Assembly: GCA_016748015.1 (NCBI GenBank)
Contig: JAAOMT010000129.1
Coordinates: 310,001-374,000, forward strand
Direction of reading: 5' to 3'
Length of the DNA stretch: 64,000 nucleotides
Origin: Geosiphon pyriformis
Taxonomy: Eukaryota; Glomeromycota; Glomeromycetes; Archaeosporales; Geosiphonaceae
The notes under the pieces were generated by a model. It searched no databases, had not been told where the DNA came from, and saw nothing but the letters and a program-made list of their open reading frames with translations. Positions 20,751 through 31,799 of the stretch are shown in pieces (position 1 is the stretch's first letter; each line of letters begins with the position of its first letter). A program made the translations under genes and the position numbers.

Positions 20751-21773
20751 TATTACAGATAATTATTTGGAATCTCAAGTCAAATAACAAATCCATAACT
20801 TGGTGCTTAGTTGGTACTTGGGTGTTGATATCTAAAGGTTTTGGTTGTGGAGTCTTTTGTATAATGGACAGAAATTTAATAATTGTTTTAGTAGCCTCCT
20901 GGAATTGCAATTCCGTCGAATTTTTTTCTCAGCATGGTGGTTGGTAATCTTCCTGATAAGCTATCCTTAAATTTATAAGTGTTCTACTCTTGTTTTACAG
21001 GTCTTTTACCAGTTCTTATGATGTCTGTATCTTAGCACTTAATCTTTAATCAATTTAGTAAAACCAAAGAAATAACAAAAAGAAATAAAAAAAAATAAAA
21101 AAAAATAAAAAAAAATAAAGAAATAAACAAAAGCAATTGCAAGTTAGTATCCCGTTAATAGCTGTGATCAAGAGCTATTGTTCCAGTATAGTTAAGTATT
21201 AATTATTATCAACATAAAGTGTTGATAGTGGAAAGTAGATTTGGATGGTAAATAGTTATTTATTTGATATTTGTGAATGGAAGGTTGCTTAGATCAAATC
21301 TAAACTAAGAGGTCTGTCTTTTTTACTTCTAATGCTACTATTATATATACATAATTGATGTTCTATGAGATTGCTCACATTTCTGAGTGATGTGCTATGA
21401 TTTCTTGAGCAATGCTCATATTGTTGAGTGATGTGCTCTAATTTCTAATATCACTCCACATTGCTGAGCAATGTGTCATGTTTTCTGATATTGCTCCACA
21501 TTGCTAAGCAATGTGTTTACATGCTAAATACTATTCTCTCATTGGTCTGCTATTTTCTATATCTGTTTTCTTTTTATGAGTAATATTATTTTCTAACATC
21601 GCTTCACATTGCTGAACAATATGCTGTGTTTTCTGACATTGCTCCACATTGCTAAGCAATGTGCCATGATTTCTATCATTGTTCTACATTGCTGAGCAAT
21701 ATGTTCATGTGTTACATACTATTCTCCTATTAGTCTACTATTTTCTTATATCTGTTTTTTTCTATGAGTAACA
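20751..21773 (-). repeat. LTR shared by elements B (5' LTR) and C (3' LTR)
   Basis: A 1023-bp B-type LTR. The U5-side end on the plus strand is TATTACAGATAATT, with one base changed from TGTTAC; the other end is ATGAGTAACA at 21773. The CACATTGCTgAGCAATGTG array is extended: extra units occur at about 21600-21710 relative to the LTR at 11516. Element B's PBS lies on its low-coordinate side and element C's ORF3 and polypurine tract on its high-coordinate side, so one LTR serves two elements. Confidence 0.88.
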
Positions 21774-21787
21774 TTTTTTTCTTCTTT

Positions 21788-22420
21788 TTAATATTGAACT
21801 CCATCGAAATCTTTGTTTTGAATTAATTCTAATACTTTTTTTTCAAGTATTGTTTGTTCGACTCTGTTTCTTATGTTTTCTACTTGTGTATTATTCATTC
21901 TTCCTTATTGGTTGATGGTTATAGTTTCTATGTCAGAGTGTAACAGTACTTCTGGATAGTTCCGAAATATGTTGTATAATCAGTATATTGTTCTAACATA
22001 TAGTGTTGAATTTGTTTTCTTTCCGATAAATTCTTTAATTTGTTGTATTATGTTTTGGTTAAATATTTTCTTGGATTTGTTGATATACAATTCCTGAATG
22101 TTCAACTTTCGACCTAACTGGTAGTAGTAGTATAAAATTGGAAGTTGTTCTGTCTATTGCTTTTAATTCTCTTTTGTAAGTTTTTCTGTTGGTGCCATGA
22201 CAGATATTTTCCCAAAAGTGTTCTTCACTTTTTCTATTGAGTTATTTGTCCAGTTTTTGTTATTCTTTGGTAGTCACTGGTATAGTGTATTCTTTTTTCT
22301 TTGAGTGTTTTGATAGCAAATTATTTGGTTGTTAATAACAATTTCCATGTCTAACTGTTGTTTACTTAAGGCCTGGAACAATTGTTGAGCTATAGTGTGA
22401 ATATGATCTGGGATTTTCAT
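21788..22420 (-). pseudogene. Ty3 element C: ORF3
   Basis: ATG at 22420 (MKIPDHIHTIAQQLFQAL) and terminal TAA at 21790-21788 are in the same frame (211 codons), with several nonsense codons and no net frameshift. Conserved blocks are MEIVINNQIICYQNT, NWTNNSIEKVKNTFGKI, KSKKIFNQNIIQQIKEFI, NIFRNYPEVLLHSDIETI and the terminal helix NIRNRVEQTILEKKVLELIQ followed by DGVQY. The stop lies next to the purine-rich tract before the LTR. It has the same position and character as in A, B and D; function unknown. Confidence 0.82.
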
Positions 22421-22479
22421 TTTTTCTTGGTTGCTTTTGTCGTGTGTATTGTGTCTTTATATACTCTTTTGGTTGTTCA

Positions 22480-23880
22480 ATTTGACATGTTTGGTTCAAT
22501 AATTATGATTGGTTCCAGATCTCATGAAATCTCCTCTGGTTGAACTAGTATTCTTTGTACTCCTAGTTGTAGAATATTATTGGTAGATGATGATGCTATT
22601 TGGTGATATGGTTTCAGTCAATCACCATGTGCTGCTTTGGCTAAGATTTTGTTGTCTCATCTTAATTTATAAGCTCCATTTCCAAGAATTTCTTCTATGT
22701 GAAATGGTCTATTCTATTTGGTGTCAAATTTTCCACTCCATTGTTTTTTCACTTTAGTATGATGTAGAAGTACTTTGTCTCCAATCTTGAATTCAGCTGG
22801 TTTGTCTGGTAGTTGGTTATCGTGTCTCTTTTTTTGTTTCTCTTATGACTTTTGAATGTTATTAGTTACTTTTCGTCACTTGTTTTTTAGAGTTTCTATC
22901 AAGTCATATGTTCTTCTTAGCAACGTTTTCTGAAAATTGTCTTTAGTTATTGGTTCTGTTGGATAAGTGTTGACTTTTATTTTGACTGGTAATGTTGCTG
23001 TTTTACTGTATATTAATTCAAATGGTGTTGCTTGTGTAGTGTCTTGCTTCATTGTCCGATAAGCAAATAGTACTGATGGTATAAACAAATTCCATTCATC
23101 CTGGTTTTTTTAACTGATCTTGACAACTGCTTTACAGTGTTTTATTGAATCTTTTAACTAATCCATTGGTTTGTGGATGGTATGGTAATAACAATGGTCT
23201 TTTAACTCCAAATCTTTGACTTAATTCTGTCAGTGTTTCATTCACAAAGTGAGTTTCTTGATCTGATAGTAGTTCTTTTAGACATCTATGTTGACAGATC
23301 AAATCTTGATAAACAAATTTGGCAATGGATTCTGCATCTGCTCTTTGAATGGCTTTTGCTTCTGGCTATTTAGTGAGATAATTCATAGCTATTGCAATAT
23401 ATCTGTTGCCTCTGCTGGTGATTGTTAATGGTCTGACTAAGTCAATTCCAATGTGATCGAATAGTTGTCCCACTTTGATTGGTCTTAATGGTTTACTGGG
23501 TCTTGTTCCTCCTTTTCTCTGACAAGTATTACAATTTTGAACATATTAAATGATGTCTGGATACATTAATGACCAATAGTATCTTTTTCTGGTTCTTTCC
23601 ATGGTTGCTTTTTTATGAAAATGTCCTGCTCTTGGGTCTAAGTGCATGTTAAATAATATTGTTTCTTTCTCTGGTTCTGTAATTACTCTGATTGGTTGAT
23701 CTGAATTTTTTCTGTTTTTTTGGTAAATTATATTTTGATGATTGATAAAATATTTTGATTGTTGTTTTATGTTGTTTTGTTTTTTTTGAGATAATTTCTT
23801 CTTGAACGATTGGGTATTTATATAATGTTAAAGTTGTTGGTATTTTTGTGTATTTATGTTTTGTTATATTTTTGGGTTGA
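22480..23880 (-). pseudogene. Ty3 element C: integrase
   Basis: Integrase in fragments. The best is 23088-22876, MFIPSVLFAYRTMKQDTTQATPFELIYSKTATLP, the conserved end of the catalytic core. Upstream, complement readings give a zinc segment with NCNTCQRKGG (about 23515-23545), a core containing ELLSDQETHFVNETL (about 23230-23290) and a downstream C-terminal domain QKKRHDNQLPDKPAEFKIGD (first 20 residues, about 22785-22845). Compared with D, one or more frameshifts break the region around 23100-23150 (KNQDEW end). It has the same role as in B; non-functional. Confidence 0.82.
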
Positions 23881-23889
23881 AATGTTTTT

Positions 23890-25260
23890 AGATTTGTCTC
23901 ATTTGCAACAATCCATTGGCATTTCCATTGTTTTTTTCTTTTTTATAATGTACTGTATAATTAAATGGTGAAAGTTCTATTTTTTATCTGGTATGGTGAT
24001 TGTCTGCAAATTCTTGTTTCTGAATTGAAGTCAATCCCTTGTGATCCATATATATTTCAAATTTTTGGCTCAAGTATTCTCTCCATTCCATGACTGCCCA
24101 ATAGATTGCTAAATGTTCCAGTACTGGTGTTTCATAGTTCTTTTTAGCTGAACTTAAGGTCTTTTCTGTGATAGTACTGCTTCCAATGCTTGATCTGATA
24201 CATCCATAGTAATAATGAATGGTTTGCTGTAGTCTGAATACATCAACACTGAAGCTTGAATAAGCTTTCTTCTCAATGTATCAAATGCTTTTTGTTGAGC
24301 TTCAGTCCATTCATACTTTACATTCTTGGTTTGTAGATAGTGAAGTGGCTGGGCTAGTTTAGAAAAGTCCTTAATGAAGTGGTGATAATAGCCTGTGAAT
24401 CCCAAAAATGCCCTTAGTTCTGGCAAGTTTGTTGATACTGAAAAGTTCTTTACTATTGCAATCTTATCTGGATCCGTTTTGATACCATTTTTGCTCACCA
24501 TATGTCCCAAAAACTTGAGCTCAGTTTTGCCAAAGGAGCATTTGTTGGCATTTAGTTTCAATCCTGCTCATCTGAGTCTTTCAAATACTTGTTAGAGATA
24601 ATGTAAATGGTCATCAAATGTCTTAAAAAATATATTTGTGTTGTTTAAGTATACGATTACTGATTTCCATAGTAGTCCAGTATAGACAATTTCTATGAAT
24701 TATTGGAATGTTGCTGGAGCATTTATCAAGCCAAATGGCATAACTTCAAATTCAAAATTTTCTTCTCTTGTCATGAATGCAGTCTTTTCTTTGTCAGCTG
24801 GATCCATGGCTATTTGCCAATAACCACTATCTAAATCTAGTGTTGAGAACCATTTATTTCTTCCAAAGGCATCGAATAGTTCTTGGATCTTTGGAGTTGG
24901 GTAGCTGTTTTCTTTGGTTATTTCATTCAATTTCTGGTAATCTACACAAAGCAAATTTTTCTATTCTTCTTTCAGACTAGTACCACTGATGATGACCATG
25001 GACTCATTGATGACTGAATTAGCCTATTGTCAAGCATCTAATTGATTTCTTAATGAATGATCTCATGGCTAGCTAGTGGTACTCTGTATGCTCTTTGCTT
25101 AATTGGCATTGCATCTCCAGTCTTGATCTAATGTTGGATGATGTTGGTGCAGCCAAATTCATTTTCACTTGCAAAGATGTTGTTGAAATTGCTAAGTAAC
25201 ATCTTTAGTTGCATTTGTTGAAGTGGGTCTAGATTTCTCATGTTAATCTGTTCCAATTGT
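23890..25260 (-). pseudogene. Ty3 element C: reverse transcriptase and RNase H
   Basis: The RT finger and palm are in 24954-24700: [38 protein letters not shown] and FEFEVMPFGLINAPATFQ are classic Ty3 RT motifs. The YLDD box (about 24640-24655, complement) reads YLNN, so both catalytic Asp residues are Asn. 24561-24154 contains KCSFGKTELKFLGHMVSKNG, LRAFLGFTGYYHHFIKDFSK, then RNase H with FIITMDVSDQALEAVLSQ, where TDAS has become MDVS. The rest of RNase H toward 23890 is broken. The pattern of D-to-N changes matches decay by G-to-A. Confidence 0.87.
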
Positions 25261-25289
25261 TTTGGTTAGAGTAGATAACATTCACTTCA

Positions 25290-26160
25290 TCCATATATAG
25301 TCTGTGATGTAATGTTCACATATCCGCAAAGTTATGGAAAATCTGAAATGTGGTTTGGTTGTTAATCCTCAACTTGAGTGGTTAAATATCCAATGATAAT
25401 TCCTTTTGGTATTTCAATGACCTTTCCAGTTGTATTATAGATGAGAATTTTAATGTTTTTGGGGCTTTTGGCTGATATGTAAAGATTAGTGAGTCCAATC
25501 TTTTCTAATTCACAAATGGTGGCTTCTGTTTTAAACAATTGAGCTTGATCCTTTACTTCTCTTTTTATGGCTAATATATACTGGTCATATGGTGAGATGG
25601 AGATTGATTGACAGGTTGAGATAATTTCTCTTTTGTCAATAACTTCTTCCTCTACTATATTAACTGGTACGTCTATTTTACCCATTGATTTGAATCTCTA
25701 TATCCCTTTAATAGTAATTCCTAATTCTTTTCTGTTTCCCACTGACACTAATTGAGCTATTTTCACCAGAGATAGAAATATTGTCTATGCTATTTTTTTG
25801 TTTGGATCTATAGTATATGCTTTTTTTGAATCATTTTGTAGCATAGCAATGATATTTTCCATGTATTCTGCATCAATTATTTCTCTTTTAATGTTTATCT
25901 CCTTTTTCACTAAACTATTCCTAGATGCTAGTTGTACCATTGTTGTTGCTAGAATTTCCAGTGCTATTTTCAGATCAATGCAAGTGCATAAATGTGGTTT
26001 CAATTTGATGGAATTTTTTCCTGGATATCTTAGATCAAACCCTGCATCAGTATTATGTGCATGTTCAGGCATGATACCTTCATTGTTGTCGCTAAACCAC
26101 TTCAGTTCCTGCTCCTTGATAAGGTCTGGAAGGGCGATATATTGTTCAGAGTTTGAATCT
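25290..26160 (-). pseudogene. Ty3 element C: dUTPase and following beta domain
   Basis: The dUTPase motifs are spread over two open pieces (26300-25785 and 25685-25362) separated by a stop/frame break near 25690-25780: motif 1, NTDAGFDLRYPGKN; 2, ASRNSLVKKEI; 3, EIIDAEYMENIIAMLQND; 4, NKKIAxxIFLSLVK; 5, near 25690, decayed to a form like the FxSMGKIDVPVN start. The beta domain (QYILAIKREVKDQAQLF ... IPKGIIIGYLTTQVED) follows. The Asp/Glu/Asn/Ser-rich linker upstream (26160-26290) resembles that of B. The role would be dUTP hydrolysis in the particle or host cell. Broken copy. Confidence 0.83.
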
Positions 26161-26269
26161 GAGTTAAAATTGTTGTTATTTTGAACAAAGCTAGAACTAT
26201 TATTTTCATCATTATCATTGTCAGAGTTTGAATTGGGATTGAAAATCGATTCCGATTCAGATGCACAGC

Positions 26270-27340
26270 TGCTCATTGGTTTGTTTTCTTCTGGAATCAT
26301 GTAGATTATGTGTGGTGGTAAATTGTAAATGAGATTACACTTATTACAATATTAAAAATCACATGGAATTAAGCAATATTGACATAATTGAGTGTTCAAC
26401 TGCTCTAAACACTGTTCTTGTTTTTTCCTAGTAGGTGCCAAATACTGGTAATGTTCATAAAATTCTTCTAGGTTGTTCTCAATATTGCCAAAGACATTGA
26501 AAGTTTGGACATATTTGGGTTTAGGAAGAGATAGAGGATTATTTTTAATCTTTAGTAGTTCACTGGTTGTCGCGCCTTCTGCTTTCGCATATGCCATTCT
26601 TCATAGTTTATCTTTGTTGTGGGGATATCTTTCCAATCATTGCAATGCTCATTTCCAGGCATCATTGATTGGTGTTTCTTTGCTTACCTAATTATTTATT
26701 AGTATGGTGTACTGGCATGTCTTGTCACACATTCCTCTACGCCCAGAAATGTCATTCCACATTTCTTTGTTAGGTAGGATAATTCCACATGCAAGACATG
26801 GTTGGTTATCTCACTTTCCTTGTCATTTCAGTCATCCAAAGTGCTCTATAATGCATGGGTGGCAGTAGAATCTTGTGGTCATGGAGTATTTCTCATCGTC
26901 ACCATAGCATGTGCCCATTGACAACAATTTCTTGCTGCAATTGATGCATTCCAATTTTGGTCGATGGTAATTGGATGATGGTGATGAAGTATAAGCATCT
27001 GAACTATAAGTGCTGTTGGTAAGAGTAGTTTCTTCTTTCCCTTTCTCTTATTAGTTTTTTCCCACTCCCAGTTGGCTGATTTGTCTTGGTCATTATCAGT
27101 TTTCCAGTTTTGGTCGGTATTTCAGGTAAGTTTTTTGTTTTCCTTCCCTTTTTCCTTGTCATCCCAAGAAAGTATCAGTGATAGCTCATTGTGGTCTTCA
27201 TCGGCCCAAGAGATTTGGTAGGCTTTCCAGATAGATTTTTCTTTTTCTTCCTCGAATTTGATAAGTAAAGCAGATGGCGTGGTGATGGGTTTGAAATGGC
27301 CACATGTGACTGGTACACATGTGTGTTGTCTATTCTGGCT
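26270..27340 (-). pseudogene. Ty3 element C: Cys-rich modules
   Basis: The same three-module block as in B and D. Module 3 reads LNTQLCQYCLIPCDF, a stop, then YCNKCNLIYNLPP (about 26315-26400). The helical spacer is MAYAKAEGATTSELLKIKNN (26597-26540). Module 2 (about 26720-26800) corresponds to the PCxxCG...TCxxxC pattern (CLACGIILPNKEMWNDISG in the complement). Module 1 (about 26900-26960) has CSKKLLSMGTCYGDD-like residues with one Cys lost. No catalytic motif is visible. A zinc-dependent nucleic-acid or protein contact role is only a guess from the Cys spacing. Confidence 0.65.
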
Positions 27341-27343
27341 AAG

Positions 27344-27700
27344 CTAAAGCTCTTGGGTGTTCCAGTCGAGTGTTGTATTGATTTTGAACAGCCAGTCATT
27401 ATCCACCAGTGCTTGGTATTGAATGGCTTCTATGATTAATACCTTGATTGGTACAGTGATGCCATTGATTTCTATGGACAAGTTATCTATTTCACCAATT
27501 GGAGTCTTGGTAGCTCCATCAGCTGTAATTATCTTTGCACTGGTAGCTTGATCAACTTGGTGACTTAATTGGTTCATGAGCTGTCTTGTGATGATGCTGT
27601 TAGCTGATCTATTATCTAGAATCAGTTTGATAGACTGACCATCAATTTTGGCATCTGTGTACATCACTGTAATAGGTTTTTCTTCAAGTGCAGCTCCACT
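27344..27700 (-). pseudogene. Ty3 element C: retropepsin-like protease
   Basis: Open within 27769-27344. The active-site region reads KLILDNRSANSIITRQLMNQ, aligned to LILDSGSTGSIITRQL in B: the Asp is present but the Ser-Gly after it is Asn-Arg, so the catalytic loop is altered. Downstream IITADGATKTPIGEIDNL and VLIIEAIQYQALVDNDWLFK match B. Upstream is a MENESLVAIFPFKIEEPTET stretch that links to gag. Both changes are explained by transitions. Likely inactive. Confidence 0.82.
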
Positions 27701-27779
27701 GAACAAAAGAGTTTCTGTTGGTTCCTCGATTTTAAAGGGAAATATTGCTACTAGAGACTCATTTTCCATAACAGTGGCT

Positions 27780-28584
27780 GGCAGAATATTGGTAAGTGGT
27801 TGCTTCTAATTGGGTTTCCGAGTGTTGGGTGAGGCGTCTTCTGTGGTAACCAGAAGACTTAAATAGTTTTAAGAACTCAGGTTTTGAGTATACCCAGTTT
27901 CTGAACTCCACTGTTGGGATTTTGACAGCTGGTTGGATGAACTGGGGATCAGTTGGTGAACAACCATTGCCAATCTCCAGTTTTGGATGACTCTCAATCT
28001 AGGGTTTCCTGATGTCATTTGAGCTGGGTTTAATGATGGTGTTTGAACTGCGGGTGTCTGATAAATTATTTGTGGTTGTGGTGGTTGATATATTATCAGT
28101 GGCTGCAGTTAATAAACTGGAAATTGATATACGGATGGTTAATATATTGGCTGTTGCGTCATTGGCAAGTAAGTCAGTTGATATGGTGCTGGGTTGAATT
28201 GATAACTTGGAGTTGGGAACTGGCAATCAGGATTTTGATATTGATTTTCCAATCATTGATTATTATTATAAAATTGGCAGTTGGCTCTAATGTAGCCTTG
28301 TTTACCACAGTTATGGCAGACACACGTTTCTTATTGCCATGGCTGATTTGGAGATAATAATGGACATGACTAATTTTGGAAATGATTTATGTTTCCTGAA
28401 TTATTGTGTCATTGTAGTGGTTGATAAATTGTACAATTGTCAGCTAAGTATCTTTCCAATTTCTGATTAATTGAATTACTGAATTGTTTCAATTTGGAAT
28501 CCAATTCAGATGATTCATTCATTATTAGATTAATGGCTTGGGCATAATTTGTTTCAAGTTCTGCCAATTCAAAATCTCTGGTGT
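27780..28584 (-). pseudogene. Ty3 element C: gag C-terminal part with altered zinc knuckle
   Basis: Gln/Asn/Thr-rich gag tail and zinc knuckle. The knuckle (about 28285-28330, complement) reads C-H-N-C-G-K-Q-G-Y-I-R-A-N-C: the His of CX2CX4HX4C is Tyr, a C-to-T change. Further toward 28584 the sequence matches the capsid/linker of B (QKLERYLADNCTIYQPL and LDSKLKQFSNSINQKL). It ends abruptly at the D LTR border. No start of gag is preserved for C in the window. Confidence 0.8.
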
Positions 28585-29684
28585 TGTTACAGGTAAACTT
28601 GGTGGATATGGGAAATGGTAATGTTTGGTGTTCTCAATTATTGATGAATGCGTCTTTCACGTAATTCTGTTGGCTTAGTCTTGATTATCAGTCTCTGAAG
28701 ATCTATTCCTGGATGTGAATTTTACCCATTGAGTTCTTTGGTTATAAGGCACAAAGTTTGTCTTTTGTCAATTGCAATGTTTTTCATAAATATGAGCTTT
28801 CTTTTCTGAGCTAATGAGCATAGTTGTTAGGGTCTGGTGTTGTCTTTTCACCCTTCTGGTAAGCTAACAAGATAATGTTAATATCCAAAATTTAGGAGGA
28901 GCTTCTCTCTTTTACCAGGCTATCATGAAGTCTATTCCCAGACAATCGATTTTACTATGTTGTCACTCCACAAAAAATTAAGACAGAAAAAAAAAGAAAA
29001 AAAAAAAGAAAAAAAAAGAAAAAAAAAAGAAAAAGGATAAATTAGTATTGTTAATTGCCATGATCAAGAGCAATTGGTCCAAATCATTAATAGGTTTGAG
29101 GCGGTTATGCTAAGAACATCTGTTCTAGAACGGAGGTACGAAACAAGGATTAATTCATGTAAATTTCATGAAGTTCGAGAACATGAATTCACGATTCTGA
29201 TTTCTTTTAATAATTGATTTATTTCAGGAGATGAACTAGGGAAGATAATAAAGGATGAAGGGATATGGATATTTTAATTTCTGGTCTAGAGGTTTGTATC
29301 TATTTTTTCTTCTCTGCCTTTTCTCACTTCTACAACTACTTGCTTTTATACATTCTTTTAGTTTTACAGAATTGCTTTCAATTGTCTCGCTATCGCTAGT
29401 TATTGCTTTGTTGTTTCTGTTTATTGCTTCATTTTTCTACGTTATCACTAATTATCCTATGTTATAACACGTTATTTGATATTATTACATGTTATTCTAT
29501 GTTATCCTGCGTTATAACACATTATCCTATGTTATTGCATGCTATTCTGTGTTATTCTGCATTATAACATGTTATCCAATGTTATAACGTGTTATCCAAC
29601 ATTATTGCGCATTATTCTGTGTTATGTCATGTTTTTGGTCACATTTCTTTATAACTTTGGATTGGTTTTTCTACTCGGGTAACA
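28585..29684 (-). repeat. 3' LTR of element D
   Basis: A 1100-bp LTR with termini TGTTAC/GTAACA; in element sense it starts TGTTACCCGAGTAGAAAAAC. The U3 is filled (29440-29640) with degenerate units of about 10 bp such as GTTATAACAC, TGTTATCC and TATGTTAT. A TATA-like GTATAAAAGC is at about 29341-29350 (complement). The core with CATGATCAAGAGCAATTG lies near 29060, and an A/G tract (28981-29035) follows. The 290 bp at the U5 end that I compared with the LTR at 36027-37122 show about 20 differences, all transitions. Confidence 0.9.
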
Positions 29685-29698
29685 TTATCCCTCTCTTT

Positions 29699-30433
29699 TT
29701 AAAATTGAGCTCCTGCGAAACTATATGTATCTGTTATCGTGGCTTTGTTCATGTAATGTTCGATTGTTGCCTTGAGTATTGCCTTTTGTTGGTCTTCAAA
29801 CTGTTGATTGGTTATTCATCCTATGCTGTTAACTATTATGGTTTTCATAGATCCGTTCAGTAGTACGTTTGGGCAATGTTGGAAGGCGGCATATAGTCGG
29901 TATACTGCTTTGTAATATAGGGTCAGGTTGTTTTTCCCTATGAATTTTTTTACTTGTTGTATTGCTTCTTTGTTGAACGTTTTCTGGCTAAGGTCTTTAT
30001 ATGGTGTTTTCAAGTCAAGCTGTTCTCCAATTTTGTAGAACCAATAAGCTGGAGGAAGTTTTTCTTTCCATTCCTGGGCGTTGTCAGGTGTCTACTCCCC
30101 TGTTTTGGGGAGTTCAGTCTCATGAGCTAAAGCTTGTTTTATTTCTTCGAGCTCGGAGACCAAGTATTTTCTTTTGTAACCTTTTTCTCATTCTTTGCCT
30201 CATTCTTTTTCACCCCCTGTCCGAAAGCAATTTTTCCTCCCACATTGTCTTTTGGGTGGTGGATAGGAGAAGGAACGTTTAGTTCTAATTGAACTCTCAT
30301 CCTCCCCTCTCCTGCTCTTATCTTTGTACTGTATCTCTTTTTTATCAATTGTTATTTTTATTTGAAATGTCGATTTTTGAATTGTTTCAAATAATTGTTT
30401 AGATAATTTTAAAATTTGATCTGAAAGGTTCAT
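29699..30433 (-). pseudogene. Ty3 element D: ORF3
   Basis: ATG at 30433 (MNLSDQILKLSKQLFETIQ) and terminal TAA at 29701-29699 share one frame of 245 codons, longer than in A-C because of a basic insert (about 30195-30330: KSRRGEDESSIRTKRSFSYP and PPKRQCGRKNCF). Nonsense codons include TGA at 30202-30200. The conserved C-terminal half reads KTPYKDLSQKTFNKEAIQQV, KKFIGKNNLTLYYKAVYRLY, AFQHCPNVLLNGSMKTIIVN and a terminal AGAQF. It aligns with ORF3 of A, B and C despite a different LTR type. The Lys/Arg-rich insert could bind nucleic acid or act as a nuclear localisation signal, but that is a guess. Confidence 0.8.
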
Positions 30434-30513
30434 GTTGAAATTTCTATCATTTCTTGCTGCTTTTTGGATGCTATATATATTTGAATTCCCCAATTTAATT
30501 TGCTGCCCATTGT

Positions 30514-31710
30514 CTACGTTTCGATAACGATGATTGGTTTTAGATCTCATGGTATATCTTCTGGTCTGATTAATGAAATTTGTGTTCTTAGTTGAGGTAC
30601 TGATGACAATGATTCCTGTTTTACATGATAAATTTTTAACCAATTTCCATATGCTACTTTCTTTAAAATTCTGTCTTCCAATCGTAATTTGTAAGCTCCA
30701 TTTCCTAATGCTTCGTGTATGTGGAATGGACCATCCCACTTTGGGTCGAACTTTCCACTCTACTGTTTCTCAGCTTTTGTACGATGTAACAGTACTTGGT
30801 CTCCAATCTTGAATTCCATTGGTTGTTCTGGCAGGTGTTTATCATGTCTTTCTTTTTGTCATTCTTGAGCGTGACTAATATTGTTAGCTGCTGTTCTTCT
30901 ATTGTTTTCCAACATTTCCATTAGCTGGTACGTTTTTTGGTGTAAGGTAGCCTCAAAATTCTCTTCATTGATTGTTTCTGTTGGGTATGACGGTATCACT
31001 CATTCAATCGGTAACGTAGCTTTTCTTTCATAGACTAGTTCAAACGGTGTGAACTGAGTCATATTTTGTTTCAATGTTTGGTATGCAAAGAGTACAGAAG
31101 GTATGAATAAGTCCCATTCTTGTCTGTTTTCATGACTTATTTTTGCTAGTGCTTCACACAGTGTTCTATTAAACCGTTCTACCAGTCCATTCATTTGTAG
31201 GTGGTATGGTAACAATAAGAGTCTTTTTATTCCAAATGATTGGCTTAGTTCAGTCAGCGTATTATTAATAAAGTGTGTTCCCTGATCAGATAATAATTCT
31301 TTCGAACATTCATGTCGGCAAATTAGGTCTTGATGCACAAATTTGGTGACTGTTTTGGTGTCAGCCACTTGAATTGCTCTGGCTTCTGGCCATTTTGTAA
31401 GATAGTCTATGGCTACAGCGATATAGTGATTTCCTTGGGATGTAATTGAAAGAGGTCCAACCAAATCGATCCTAATTCTATTAAATGAATTTCCAACTGG
31501 AATGGGTTGAAGTGGTTCTGTTGATTTTGCTCCTCCTCTTCGCTGGCATATGTCACAATTGAGCACGTATTCAAAAATGTCTTTGTACATCATTGGTCAA
31601 TAGTATAAGTTTAGTGTTCTTTCAAGGGTAGCATCTTTGTTAAAGTGTCCTGCAGTCAGATCTGAGTGCATGCTATATAGTATAGTTTTTCTTTCACTGT
31701 CCGTAATTAG
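30514..31710 (-). pseudogene. Ty3 element D: integrase, nearly complete DDE core
   Basis: The zinc domain (about 31540-31690) shows MHSDLTAGHFNKDA and NCDICQRRGG. The catalytic core is open in 31593-31000: RIDLVGPL carries the first Asp, ELLSDQGTHFINNTL the second, and GLVERFNRTL the Glu; the spacing from the second Asp to the Glu is D-35-E, as in retroviral-type integrases. The C-terminal domain continues to the TAG at 30514 with QKERHDKHLPEQPMEFKIGD and a KWDGPFHIHEA block, broken by stops near 30870 and 30763. It inserts the cDNA into chromosomal DNA. The core looks intact; the flanks do not. Confidence 0.88.
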
Positions 31711-31799
31711 TTGTTGTGGGTTGGGGTGGTTTCAGTGTTCTCATCAATATAGTTGGTTGTCTTGAATAAAATAATTTCAGGCTTGTTTTTGTATGGTAC

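Larger units (their letters stand above)
21774..28584 (-). mobile_element. Ty3 element C, internal region, truncated in gag
   Basis: Minus-strand copy close to B. Order from low coordinates: polypurine tract, ORF3 (21788-22420), integrase (about 22480-23880), RNase H/RT (about 23890-25260), beta domain and dUTPase (25290-26160), Cys-rich modules (about 26270-27330), protease (about 27344-27700), and gag C-terminal part with zinc knuckle (about 28290-28330). It stops at 28584, where the D LTR begins, inside the gag stretch equivalent to about 19235 of B. The remaining gag, PBS and 5' LTR are absent from the other side of D. All coding parts contain stops. Confidence 0.88.

Noticed and set aside
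25798-26184. Plus-strand open frame of 128 codons opposite the element C dUTPase
   Set aside because: It mirrors the minus-strand dUTPase frame in antisense; no motif, and element C is clearly minus-strand.
29440-29640. CRISPR-like array in the D LTR
   Set aside because: Units are short, degenerate and contiguous without unique spacers, and lie inside an LTR of a eukaryotic element.
30200-30739. Minus-strand frame of 179 codons treated as one gene
   Set aside because: Its first part (30739-30436) is out of frame with integrase and is a shadow of it; only the part from ATG 30433 belongs to ORF3.
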